A DNA stretch of 64,000 nucleotides from Flavobacterium sediminilitoris (GTDB lineage: Bacteria; Bacteroidota; Bacteroidia; Flavobacteriales; Flavobacteriaceae). The notes under the pieces were generated by a model that was not told where the DNA came from, did not search any database, and worked only from the letters and a program-made list of their open reading frames with translations. The stretch covers positions 806,001-870,000 of the forward strand of contig NZ_CP090145.1 of the NCBI RefSeq assembly GCF_023008245.1. The letters are read 5' to 3'. Every line of letters begins with the position of its first letter. Position 1 is the stretch's first letter. Below, one piece after another: positions 28,464-37,006 of the stretch. The position numbers were made by a program, and so were the translations under genes.

Positions 28464-30842
28464 TTAAAAATTTAATTTAATTTGAAATTGAAAATTCCTA
28501 CCTAACTCGTCAACAAAAAAACGTTGCCTATTTAGATAATCTCTATATGTTGTGTTTAATATATTTTGAACAGAAAATGTAGTTGTTAAACTATTTTTTT
28601 TACTAATTTTAAAAGTCATTCCATTAGAAAAATGCAATAAATGATACCCTTTTGGAGGAGAACTTATATCTACTAAAACAGGAGTTAGCGCATCATCAAC
28701 AATAATATTAGTATTAAAATTATTATTTGGATATTGAGCCTGACGAAAAACCAATTCGCTTTTTAACTCCATAATCCAGTTATGCCAATCTTCTTTTCTA
28801 TATTGAATTTTATTATTTAATGAAAAAGGAGGCATATCGATTAAATCTTCTTTATCCGATAAATTTCTTCCACTTACATAAGCAAAACTAGCTTCATGAG
28901 AAAAGTGCTCAGAAATTTTCCAATCTGAATTAAAATCAATCCCTACTAGCAAAGCATCAGATTGCTCAAATTCCCAAACAGGAAAAGCACCTCTAATTGT
29001 CGTTTCAAATCCTATAGGTCGCAAATACATAAAATTTGAAATATGATTTACAAATGGATTAACCTGAAAAGCAAATGATTTCCAATTTTTCTTTAAAGTT
29101 GTATTCACTTTAAAGGATTGTTCTCTCTTTAAACGTAAATCTCCTAGTTCAATTTGACCAGTAGAATGATGCAATCCATCACTAAACAACTCTGAAGGAT
29201 TTGGATTTCTAGACGCTAAACTCAAATTAACTAACCACTCAATATTATGATGAAATTGTTTTCTTAATCCTATATTACCTGTCAAATTATGATAATTAAA
29301 TTGTGGCTTAGTCAACCATTGATTTCCTTCCTCACCAACAATAAAATTTGAAAACATAGCATTATACCCACGTTCTTCCCATCTAGATTTTAAATAATAT
29401 TTAGTTGCCTCAATAGTAGTAAAATCATAGCGTAAACCTGATTCTAAAACAAGAGAATTATTAATCGAATAACTAGCAATTCCATAATATCCAAAATCTA
29501 ACTTTTCATAACTTGGAATAAGTGGACGAATTCCTGTATTTGGATTTGCAAAATTATTTTGATACCCAAAATTAACTCCGGTTTTCAATTTCCAATCTTC
29601 AAAAGATGTTTTATAATCAATTAGAAAAGTATGAGTTGCTAACTGTAAGTCTAAAGCCGCTTTATTATTAGCACTACCTCTTCTCACATCAAATTCTAAT
29701 CTATTATTAAACTGAAAAGCATATTGAAAATCTAAAGAACTAGCATCATTTATCCATTGTTGATAATTTAACTTAACTAAATGATGTTGTACTTCTTGTC
29801 TTGGAGCATCCAAATCATAAGTAAAATCACCTTTTACACTAGGAATCTTATTCGTAATTGAATTGTATAAATCATTTACATTACCAATATGAGATGCCTT
29901 TATAATTCCAATTTGTGCATTGTAAAAACTATACATAACATTGAAATTATATTTTTCTTTAGCATACCGAATACTTCCTGAAAAATTTTGCTCTCTATTA
30001 CCTGAATTTGAAAGAATATAATTTGGCGTTTCTCTATCTCCTAAATACTTAAAAGTACCTAAGGCATTCCAACTCCATCCATACACATTACCCTTTTGAA
30101 TACTTGAACTTATACTTCCTCCTCTTCCATTAGATGCTACATCTAAAATTGTTTTTCCCACCAAAGTATCTTTTCGAATTATTTGAGGTTCAACAATAAC
30201 AACTCCTCCAATAGCATCTCCTCCATATTGCAAAGCAGAAGCACCTTTAATAACTGTAATTTTACCTGCGGAATTTATATTAAAATTTGGAGCATGTTCT
30301 GTTCCCCACTGCTGATCTTCCAAACGGACATTATCATTAATAATTGGCACTCTAGTACTATGTAATCCATTAATAACAGGTTTTACAATTGTACTCCCTG
30401 TTTTCAAAATAGAAACTCCAGAAATCTCTTTTAATGCATCACCCAATGTTTGACTACTGTATTTTTCAATAATTTCTCCTTTTATAACTTGCTCATTACT
30501 ACTTTCACTCTTAGTATTTTTACTTTGTTGAACAGCAACAGCATCAAGTTTAACAACATCAGGAAACAATTGACGATTAATAGTCAAATCTATTGTAAGA
30601 TTTATCATTTCATCAATAGGCTTATAACCTATGTATGAAATATACATTTTTTGATTTCCTTCTGGAACATCTTTTAAAACATAAGCCCCATCAACAGATG
30701 TTGAACTTGTTTTATTGGCAATATGAATATGGACATCTCTTAAGGGTAAGCCATTCTCATCAGTAATAACTCCACTGACAGTCAGTTGAGAAAAACTCAA
30801 ACAACTTACAAATAAGAAAAACAAGATATAATTGAATCGCAT
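28464..30842 (-). CDS. TonB-dependent outer-membrane receptor (possibly metal uptake)
   Basis: 792 residues. Signal peptide MRFNYILFFLFVSCLSFSQ, then a carboxypeptidase-regulatory-like domain (about 20-105, SGVITDENGLPLRDVHIHIA). The plug covers about 120-235 (LGDALKEISGVSIL, PVINGLHSTRVPIINDNV, EDQQWGTEHAP, TVIKGASALQYGGDAIGGVV), and the 22-strand barrel ends in FQIKLNF. The plug's EDQQWGTEHAP...IGGVV arrangement resembles ZnuD-type zinc receptors as I remember them. A His/Cys-rich exported peptide lies upstream. Metal transport is thus the best guess, not proven. The downstream lipoprotein is in the same unit. Confidence 0.88.
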   Translation of the reverse strand: MRFNYILFFLFVSCLSFSQLTVSGVITDENGLPLRDVHIHIANKTSSTSVDGAYVLKDVPEGNQKMYISYIGYKPIDEMINLTIDLTINRQLFPDVVKLDAVAVQQSKNTKSESSNEQVIKGEIIEKYSSQTLGDALKEISGVSILKTGSTIVKPVINGLHSTRVPIINDNVRLEDQQWGTEHAPNFNINSAGKITVIKGASALQYGGDAIGGVVIVEPQIIRKDTLVGKTILDVASNGRGGSISSSIQKGNVYGWSWNALGTFKYLGDRETPNYILSNSGNREQNFSGSIRYAKEKYNFNVMYSFYNAQIGIIKASHIGNVNDLYNSITNKIPSVKGDFTYDLDAPRQEVQHHLVKLNYQQWINDASSLDFQYAFQFNNRLEFDVRRGSANNKAALDLQLATHTFLIDYKTSFEDWKLKTGVNFGYQNNFANPNTGIRPLIPSYEKLDFGYYGIASYSINNSLVLESGLRYDFTTIEATKYYLKSRWEERGYNAMFSNFIVGEEGNQWLTKPQFNYHNLTGNIGLRKQFHHNIEWLVNLSLASRNPNPSELFSDGLHHSTGQIELGDLRLKREQSFKVNTTLKKNWKSFAFQVNPFVNHISNFMYLRPIGFETTIRGAFPVWEFEQSDALLVGIDFNSDWKISEHFSHEASFAYVSGRNLSDKEDLIDMPPFSLNNKIQYRKEDWHNWIMELKSELVFRQAQYPNNNFNTNIIVDDALTPVLVDISSPPKGYHLLHFSNGMTFKISKKNSLTTTFSVQNILNTTYRDYLNRQRFFVDELGRNFQFQIKLNF

Positions 30843-31110
30843 TTTCTTAGTTTAAAAATATAAACACAACGTATTATTTTTAACAATACTATTAAGAACA
30901 CATTTTAAGGTAAAATCTTTTTTAATGACTACCTTTTTATAAATTGCTATTATAACAACTTAATAACTATAACCATTTAAATGTTGTTTTTAAAATACAT
31001 TAAAGACAAACAAAACAGATTTAAAAACATACCATGATAAAAACAAGCATTTTTGCTCAAATCATCATTAGCATATCATCAAAATATTGGTTAATAGGTT
31101 CTTAAATATA

Positions 31111-31449
31111 TTAAATCAATGTAGGAGGGCCTCTTAAATAGAATGAATTTCTATTAAGTATAGTAATAATGTTATTATTACTATATAGGTAAGGAATTTC
31201 TAAAACAGGAGGAAATAACGAGTACGTAAAAATTTCAGGAGAAAGAAAACTTGCAAACTTAAAGTCACAAACAGGACAACTTTCTTTATCTGAAATAATT
31301 TTAGTAAATACTGTTTTCGATTCTTTAGAAGAAATCGATTTTATTTCTTTATGACTATGATGAGAAAAAGTATGTAGTGACTGATAACTAACAGCAAATA
31401 AAACTGACAGCATCAATATAAAGTTCACTATTACTATTTTTTTCTTCAT
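31111..31449 (-). CDS. Exported His/Cys-rich small protein upstream of the TonB receptor
   Basis: 112 residues from the ATG at 31449 (the longer ORF starts with TTG at 31458, inside the -7 element). An N-terminal hydrophobic segment (about 5-22) is followed by HTFSHHSHKEIKS (His26, 30, 31, 33), then a CPVCDFKFASF motif (Cys58, Cys61) and a C-terminal LRGPPTL. The His cluster, CPxC motif and C-terminal RGPP recall DUF2946-like proteins found beside metal-related TonB receptors in many Gram-negatives. I infer metal binding or sensing at the envelope. It is on the same strand as the receptor but 268 bases upstream of it. Confidence 0.65.
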   Translation of the reverse strand: MKKKIVIVNFILMLSVLFAVSYQSLHTFSHHSHKEIKSISSKESKTVFTKIISDKESCPVCDFKFASFLSPEIFTYSLFPPVLEIPYLYSNNNIITILNRNSFYLRGPPTLI

Positions 31450-31455
31450 TAACGA

Positions 31456-31463
31456 CAAAGATA
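31456..31463 (-). promoter_or_regulatory. Putative -7 promoter element of the His/Cys-rich protein gene
   Basis: CAAAGATA reads TATCTTTG on the minus strand (TAnnTTTG match). It ends 6 bases before the ATG at 31449, so the transcript would be nearly leaderless. Confidence 0.45.
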
Positions 31464-31519
31464 CTAAGTTTTATTGAAGAGTTTGTTTTATAAAAATTTT
31501 TTATGAAATAAAAATGAGA

Positions 31520-31527
31520 TATTTTTG
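31520..31527 (+). promoter_or_regulatory. Putative -7 promoter element of the frameshifted lipoprotein gene
   Basis: TATTTTTG matches TAnnTTTG. It lies inside the longer ORF that starts at 31514, so the true start is the ATG at 31556. Confidence 0.5.
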
Positions 31528-31555
31528 TCATACAACAATAAACACAAAAATTATT

Positions 31556-32190
31556 ATGAAAAAATTATCTTTCCTAGTATTAGGCTTACTTTTCTTCTCT
31601 TGTAGCAGTGACGATTCAAATGACACTCCAGACAACAGTTCAAATACTGTTGCATTTTTTAAGGCTAATCTTACTAATCTAAGTGTAAACTACATCCAAG
31701 ACAACAGCAATTCACCATCACATTTCAATCAACCTATTGTTGGATACAGTGGTAATGGCTCAAACAAGTCATTTTATTATAGTTCAAGTATGGAACCTTT
31801 AAGTCTTAACAATTACCCTTCATTAGACATTACATTACATCATATGTATCAATCAACAGATGAAAGCACAGAAACAACCAGTTTTAACACTATTTTTAGT
31901 AACAAACCAACTAACTTCATTACATCAGACCAAGACTTTAACTGGACAAAAGGTGTTAGTGTTACTTACACAGACAACAATGGTGACTCATACTCTACCT
32001 TAAGCGGAAGCCAAACTGGAAGTACTATTAATTATACTTCAACCGTTGCAGGAACAAATAGCCTTACAGGATTACAAACACAAACTGTTCTGGAACTGTA
32101 GCTTGTAAATTATACAAAGATAGTGACCCCTCAATTATAATTAACCTAACATCTGGTTCTTTTAAACTAGTTTTTCAAGAATATGATTAA
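31556..32190 (+). pseudogene. Lipoprotein gene with a C-terminal frameshift
   Basis: The first frame gives a lipoprotein signal MKKLSFLVLGLLFFSC and a Thr/Ser/Asn-rich beta domain, but stops at 32099-32101 after ...LTGLQTQTVLEL. From about 32074 the -1 frame reads on sensibly as TNTNCSGTVACKLYKDSDPS and SIIINLTSGSFKLVFQEYD, up to TAA at 32188-32190. This ends right before the terminator, exactly where a normal gene end would be. The break lies in an A-rich patch (CAAACACAAACTG) where loss of one A would explain it. It may be a real mutation, an assembly or read error, or phase variation. The intact product would be about 212 residues, unknown function, outer-membrane or periplasmic. Confidence 0.75.
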
Positions 32191-32209
32191 AACTTCAATA
32201 GACATTAAT

Positions 32210-32247
32210 AAAAAGAGGCTTTGTTTTTTTAAACAAAGCCTCTTTTT
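32210..32247. terminator. Bidirectional terminator between the lipoprotein gene and asd
   Basis: A perfect 17-bp stem AAAAAGAGGCTTTGTTT / AAACAAAGCCTCTTTTT with a TTTT loop lies between convergent genes. Confidence 0.92.
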
Positions 32248-32261
32248 ATACAAGTTTTAAA

Positions 32262-33251
32262 TTACACCAAACTATTTGCTACTAAATATTCTGCAATTTG
32301 AATAGTATTTGTAGCTGCGCCTTTTCTTAAATTATCAGCAACAATCCACATATTTACAGTATTTGGCTGGCTTTCATCTCTACGAATTCTTCCCACAAAA
32401 ACATCATCTTTCCCTTCTGCATACAAAGGCATTGGAAAAGTAAACGTATCCGTATTGTCTTGAACTGTTACCCCTGAAGTAGCATGCAAAATCTGACGAA
32501 CTTCAGCAACATCAAAATCATTTTCAAATTGAACATTAACTGCTTCACTATGACCACCAACAACAGGAATTCTAATAGCAGTAGCTGTTACAGCAATAGT
32601 TCTATCATTAAGAATCTTTTGAGTTTCACGCACTAGTTTCATTTCCTCTTTTGTATAACCGTTTTCTTCAAAAACATCACATTGAGGAATTGCATTTCTA
32701 TGAATCTGATATTTATAAGCCATTTCACCCTTAACATCAGAATACTCATTTTCTAACTGTTGTACTGCTTTAACACCAGTTCCTGTAATTGACTGATAAG
32801 TAGACACCACAACACGTTTAATTTTATATTTTAAATGTAATGGAGCTAAAGCCATTACCATTTGAATTGTTGAACAATTTGGATTTGCAATAATTTTATC
32901 CTCTTTTGTCAAAGAACTTGCATTTATTTCAGGAACCACTAATTTTTTTGTAGCATCCATTCTCCACGCTGAAGAATTATCTATAACAGTTGTCCCTGCT
33001 TCGGCAAACTTTGGAGCCCAAATCAAAGAAGTTTCTCCGCCTGCAGAAAATAGAGCAATCTCTGGTTTCATATCCACAGCTGTTTGCAATCCAACTACTT
33101 TATAAGTTTTCCCATTCCATTCCACTTCTTTACCAACAGATTTTTCTGAGGCAACAAGAATTAATTCAGTTACTGGAAAACCTCTTTCTTTTAATACTTT
33201 AAGCATTATTTCGCCTACCATTCCGGTAGCACCTACTACGGCAACTCTCAT
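32262..33251 (-). CDS. asd: Aspartate-semialdehyde dehydrogenase
   Basis: It reduces aspartyl phosphate to aspartate semialdehyde with NADPH, the second step after aspartate kinase. 329 residues. MRVAVVGATGMVGEIMLKVL is the NADP-binding Rossmann start, NPNCSTIQMV holds the catalytic cysteine (near 127), and IPVVGGHSEAVNVQFE holds the catalytic His. Length and motifs are standard. It is a single-gene unit with an exact -7 element 22 bases upstream. It supplies the diaminopimelate branch and so links to the wall-synthesis gene murF in the same region. Confidence 0.96.
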   Translation of the reverse strand: MRVAVVGATGMVGEIMLKVLKERGFPVTELILVASEKSVGKEVEWNGKTYKVVGLQTAVDMKPEIALFSAGGETSLIWAPKFAEAGTTVIDNSSAWRMDATKKLVVPEINASSLTKEDKIIANPNCSTIQMVMALAPLHLKYKIKRVVVSTYQSITGTGVKAVQQLENEYSDVKGEMAYKYQIHRNAIPQCDVFEENGYTKEEMKLVRETQKILNDRTIAVTATAIRIPVVGGHSEAVNVQFENDFDVAEVRQILHATSGVTVQDNTDTFTFPMPLYAEGKDDVFVGRIRRDESQPNTVNMWIVADNLRKGAATNTIQIAEYLVANSLV

Positions 33252-33272
33252 TTTTTTAAAAATTTAATATTA

Positions 33273-33280
33273 CAAAAGTA
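33273..33280 (-). promoter_or_regulatory. Putative -7 promoter element of asd
   Basis: CAAAAGTA reads TACTTTTG on the minus strand, an exact TAnnTTTG match, 22 bases upstream of the ATG. Confidence 0.55.
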
Positions 33281-33357
33281 TATAATATTCTTTTGTTCTA
33301 TCCTTGAAATTACAAATTTCACAAAATTTAAACAAAACAAACTATTTTATAAAAAAG

Positions 33358-33378
33358 AACCCCGAAAATATCGGGGTT
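33358..33378 (-). terminator. Terminator downstream of mscL
   Basis: An 8-bp stem AACCCCGA / TCGGGGTT with a 5-base loop. On the minus strand it is followed by CTTTTTTAT. Confidence 0.88.
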
Positions 33379-33406
33379 TAGTTAGAATATATAATGTAGC
33401 GGTAAT

Positions 33407-33805
33407 CTATTTTTTTAATAAATCTCTAATTTCTGCCAACAATTCTTCTTGAGTTGGACCTGCTGGAGCTGGAGCCGCTTCTTCTTTCTTCTTCATTGCA
33501 TTCACTCCTTTAACAATCATAAACATCACAAAAGCAACAATAACGAAATCAATTACATTTGTTAGAAACTCCCCCCATAAAACAGCAACTTCTCCTTCTA
33601 AAACACCTTCTGCATTTGCAACACCTTCATGAATAACAAACTTCATTTCTTTAAAATCTGATTTAAAAATCAAACCAATTAACGGAGAGACAATTCCTCC
33701 TGTAAAAGAAGAAACTACTTTATTAAAAGCAGCACCCATAACGAAACCTACAGCTATATCAACTAGGTTTCCTTTCATTGCAAAATCTTTAAATTCTTTT
33801 AACAT
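33407..33805 (-). CDS. mscL: Large-conductance mechanosensitive channel
   Basis: This inner-membrane pentamer opens on hypo-osmotic shock. The 132-residue protein starts MLKEFKDFAMKGNLVDIAVGF, the conserved N-terminal amphipathic helix and first TM helix (GFVMGAAFNKVVSSFTGG). The second TM segment is NVIDFVIVAFVMFMIVKGVN, followed by the cytoplasmic KKKEEAAPAPAGPTQEELLAEIRDLL bundle. The ORF could start 10 codons earlier (MIINPKNFLG), but the family start is at MLKEF. It lies 57 bases after murF-alr on the same strand and may be cotranscribed with it. Confidence 0.96.
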   Translation of the reverse strand: MLKEFKDFAMKGNLVDIAVGFVMGAAFNKVVSSFTGGIVSPLIGLIFKSDFKEMKFVIHEGVANAEGVLEGEVAVLWGEFLTNVIDFVIVAFVMFMIVKGVNAMKKKEEAAPAPAGPTQEELLAEIRDLLKK

Positions 33806-33862
33806 ACCTAAAAAATTTTTTGGATTAATTATCACGAAGATAATAATTTTTTAACATTTCAT

Positions 33863-36307
33863 TTAATTTTTATAATAGACTCTTTTTACCCGTTTTGAAA
33901 TTCCTGTTAAAACTTCATAAGCAATTGTTTCTATTGCCTTTGCAATCTCAGTCACTTTAAGATAATCTCCAAAAACAATTACTTCATCACTCGGTTTACA
34001 ATCTATATTTGTTACATCAACCATCATCATATCCATGCAAATATTACCTAAAATAGTAGCTTTTTGATTTTTTATCAAAACGTATCCTTTCTCATTTCCC
34101 CAAGCTCTTCTAATTCCATCAGCATAACCTATTGGAATTGTAGCCACACGTATTTCTTGATCCACTCTATATTTCCTGCTATAACCAATACTTTCTCCTT
34201 CTTTAATTATCCTGATTTGAGAAATAACACTCTTCAGCGTACTCACATTTTGAAGATTACTATTTTCAATTTGAGAATTTCCAACTCCATATAACCCAAT
34301 TCCCAAACGAACCATTTCTAACTGCATATTACTATAATTAAAAATCCCTGAAGTATTCAATATATGTCGAATAGGTTTTATTTCTAATGCATTAATAACT
34401 TCATTAGAATAATCAGTAAAACGACTAAATTGTAGCTTTGTAAAGTCATCAAACGAAGTATCATCTGAAGCCGCTAAGTGAGAAAAAACACTTTTAATTT
34501 GAACAAAATTATTATTTTTTAAAAGAGAAATTAATTCTGGTAATTGAGCTTCTTCAAAACCAAGTCTATGCATTCCTGTATCCAACTTAATATGTATAGG
34601 ATAAGACGCAATATTTTTCTCTTTCACTAATTTTAAAAAAGCTTTCAATCCTGTAATTGAATATATCTCTGGTTCTAAATCATAAGCAATCATAGCATTA
34701 AAACTACTATTTTCAGGATTTAAAACCATAATAGGCAATTTTATTCCTGCTTTCCTAAGTTCAATTCCTTCATCTGCAAAAGCAACTCCTAAATAATCTA
34801 CTTTATTATGTTCTAAAAGCTTTGCTATTTCAAAACCTCCATTGCCATAACCAAAGGCCTTAACCATAACCATTATTTTAGTTGTTGACTTCACCTTCGA
34901 TTTATAAAAATTAAGATTGTGAACTATTGCATCAAGATTTATTTCAAGTACTGTTTCATGATTTTTTTCTTCTAACAAAACAACAATTTCATCGAAGTTA
35001 AAACTACGTGCACCTTTAATTAATATTGTTTCATTCTGAAATGATTCCGTATTAAATTGCTTTAAGAATTTAGCTGTTGAATGAAAAGAAATCACATTTG
35101 GTAATTCTTTTAAATATTTAGAAATAGTCTCTCCAATAACAATAACCCTATCAATTTTATTGTTTTGAATAGCTAATGCTACTTTCTTATACAACTGTTC
35201 AATTGGCAAACCTCCTTGAAAAATATCTGAGAGAATGATTGTTTTTTTCTGATATTGCTTTTGCTGTTCTAAAAAATCCAATGCCATTTTCAAAGACTGA
35301 TAATCAGAAGAATAAGAATCATCAATCAAAACACAATTATTTATTCCTTTTTTAGCCTGTAATCTAATCTCAACAGGATATAGATTCTGAACACTGTTAA
35401 TAATAGTTTGAACATCAACATTTAAATATAACAAAACAGAAATACAATGCATTGCATTTGACAAAGAAACAGCATCTTCAAATGGAATTGTAACACAAAA
35501 AGAATTACCGTTATAAAAAACATTCAACTTCGTTACACCATCATCCTTTTCTGCAATTTTTTCAGCATACACAGTCGCTTCATTATCAATAAAACTCCAA
35601 GTAAAAACAGCATTAACAATGTGTTTTTCAACTTCTTCATTTTTTTGAAGTACAACAACTTCACAATTTTTAAAAAGCCTTACTTTTTCAGCTATTTTTT
35701 CAGATTGATTCTCAAAGCCATCATCATGAGCCGTTCCAATATGAGTAAAAACGCCTATATTGGGCTGAATAATTGCTGCTAATTTTTCCATTTCTCCTTT
35801 TTGAGAAATTCCTGCTTCAAAAATTCCCAAATTATGATTTTCATTAGCTCCAAAAATAGATAATGGAACACCTACTTGTGAATTATAACTTTTCGGACTC
35901 CTTACTATTGAATAATGTGAACTTAATAAAAAATTCAACCATTCCTTCACTATTGTTTTCCCATTACTTCCTGTAATACCTATCACAGGAAAATGAAACA
36001 ACTTTCTATAATATTTTGCTGTTTGTTGTAGTGCTAATGTTGTATCAGAAACAATTAAAAAAAGAGCTTTATCTTTAACATCATTAGGAATATGATCTAC
36101 AACAAAGCACCTAACACCACTTTCTATAAGTTCCCCAATATAAGCGTGAGCATCATGGTTTTGACCTTTCAAAGCAAAAAACAATGTCCCAGAATTATTT
36201 TGCATAGATCTACTATCAATTGAAATATTCTCAATGATAAAGTCTTCAAAATCACCACTAATTTGTGCTGTAATTTCGGTAATTATACTTAAAATAGAAA
36301 AAGTCAT
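33863..36307 (-). CDS. murF-alr: Bifunctional MurF (UDP-MurNAc-tripeptide:D-Ala-D-Ala ligase) / alanine racemase
   Basis: An 814-residue fusion of two wall-synthesis enzymes. Residues ~1-450 are MurF: the ATP-binding loop GITGSNGKTIVKEW near 105, then NHNLGIFEAGISQKGEM and VLIDDSYSSDYQSLKMALDF. Residues ~455-814 are a fold-type III alanine racemase: MVMVKAFGYGNGG holds the PLP lysine near 485, HIKLDTGMHRLGF binds, and ESIGYSRKYRV carries the catalytic Tyr. The racemase makes D-alanine, and MurF adds D-Ala-D-Ala to the UDP-MurNAc tripeptide. This fusion is common in Bacteroidota. The start abuts the tdk stop with no gap, so the two are translationally linked. Confidence 0.95.
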   Translation of the reverse strand: MTFSILSIITEITAQISGDFEDFIIENISIDSRSMQNNSGTLFFALKGQNHDAHAYIGELIESGVRCFVVDHIPNDVKDKALFLIVSDTTLALQQTAKYYRKLFHFPVIGITGSNGKTIVKEWLNFLLSSHYSIVRSPKSYNSQVGVPLSIFGANENHNLGIFEAGISQKGEMEKLAAIIQPNIGVFTHIGTAHDDGFENQSEKIAEKVRLFKNCEVVVLQKNEEVEKHIVNAVFTWSFIDNEATVYAEKIAEKDDGVTKLNVFYNGNSFCVTIPFEDAVSLSNAMHCISVLLYLNVDVQTIINSVQNLYPVEIRLQAKKGINNCVLIDDSYSSDYQSLKMALDFLEQQKQYQKKTIILSDIFQGGLPIEQLYKKVALAIQNNKIDRVIVIGETISKYLKELPNVISFHSTAKFLKQFNTESFQNETILIKGARSFNFDEIVVLLEEKNHETVLEINLDAIVHNLNFYKSKVKSTTKIMVMVKAFGYGNGGFEIAKLLEHNKVDYLGVAFADEGIELRKAGIKLPIMVLNPENSSFNAMIAYDLEPEIYSITGLKAFLKLVKEKNIASYPIHIKLDTGMHRLGFEEAQLPELISLLKNNNFVQIKSVFSHLAASDDTSFDDFTKLQFSRFTDYSNEVINALEIKPIRHILNTSGIFNYSNMQLEMVRLGIGLYGVGNSQIENSNLQNVSTLKSVISQIRIIKEGESIGYSRKYRVDQEIRVATIPIGYADGIRRAWGNEKGYVLIKNQKATILGNICMDMMMVDVTNIDCKPSDEVIVFGDYLKVTEIAKAIETIAYEVLTGISKRVKRVYYKN

Positions 36308-36904
36308 TTATAATTTCCCTTCTTTATTTTCTTTCATTGCTTTAAAGAAAGCCGCACGACTCAAAGGTTCATACTCTTCCGTTTCACCTAACAAAACCAA
36401 TTTACTATCTTGTGATTTTCTAAAACTATAATTAGCCAAGTTCCCTGTTCTAGTACAAACAGCATGAACTTTAGTTACATATTCTGCAGTTGCCATTAAA
36501 TTAGGCATTGGTCCAAAAGGATTCCCTTTAAAATCCATATCTAACCCAGCTACAATTACTCGTATACCACTATTTGCCAAATCATTACAAACTGAGACAA
36601 TCTCATCATCAAAAAATTGTGCTTCATCAATACCTATAACATCACAACCTTGTGCTAAAATACGAATATTCCCTGCAACAGGAACCGGTGTAGATCGTAT
36701 TTCATTTGCATCATGAGACACAACCAATTCGTCATGATAGCGAGTATCTACGGCTGGTTTAAATATTTCTACTTTCTGTTTGGCAAATTGCGCTCTTTTT
36801 AAACGTCGAATTAATTCTTCAGTTTTTCCTGAAAACATAGACCCACAGATAACTTCTATCCAGCCAAATTGTTCAGATTGATTTACGGTATTTTCTAGAA
36901 ACAT
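36308..36904 (-). CDS. tdk: Thymidine kinase (type II, TK1-like)
   Basis: It phosphorylates thymidine in the salvage pathway. 198 residues. The P-loop is GSMFSGKTEELIRRLKRAQ, the DEAQFF Walker B-like acidic site is present, and the lasso/zinc region contains AVCTRTGNLANYSFRK. The zinc site appears reduced: only one Cys of the usual CxxC pair is seen in HAVCTRTGN, and no C-terminal CxxC is found, so zinc may be absent. The N-terminal extension MFLENTVNQSEQFG before WIEVICG is typical of Bacteroidota members. It directly precedes murF-alr without a gap. Confidence 0.94.
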   Translation of the reverse strand: MFLENTVNQSEQFGWIEVICGSMFSGKTEELIRRLKRAQFAKQKVEIFKPAVDTRYHDELVVSHDANEIRSTPVPVAGNIRILAQGCDVIGIDEAQFFDDEIVSVCNDLANSGIRVIVAGLDMDFKGNPFGPMPNLMATAEYVTKVHAVCTRTGNLANYSFRKSQDSKLVLLGETEEYEPLSRAAFFKAMKENKEGKL

Positions 36905-36939
36905 TTTGTATCTTTCGGTCGATTAATATTATTTTCTGT

Positions 36940-36947
36940 TACTTTTG
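36940..36947 (+). promoter_or_regulatory. Putative -7 promoter element of the gene at 37007
   Basis: TACTTTTG matches TAnnTTTG, 60 bases before the ATG. It sits so close to the opposing element at 36957-36964 that the two transcripts would overlap. Confidence 0.4.
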
Positions 36948-36956
36948 TAAACAGAA

Positions 36957-36964
36957 CAAATTTA
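36957..36964 (-). promoter_or_regulatory. Putative -7 promoter element of tdk-murF
   Basis: CAAATTTA reads TAAATTTG on the minus strand (TAnnTTTG match), 53 bases before the tdk ATG. Confidence 0.4.
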
Positions 36965-37006
36965 TTAAAAAACCAACCATATATTCAATTTCTATTCTAT
37001 AAAGTT

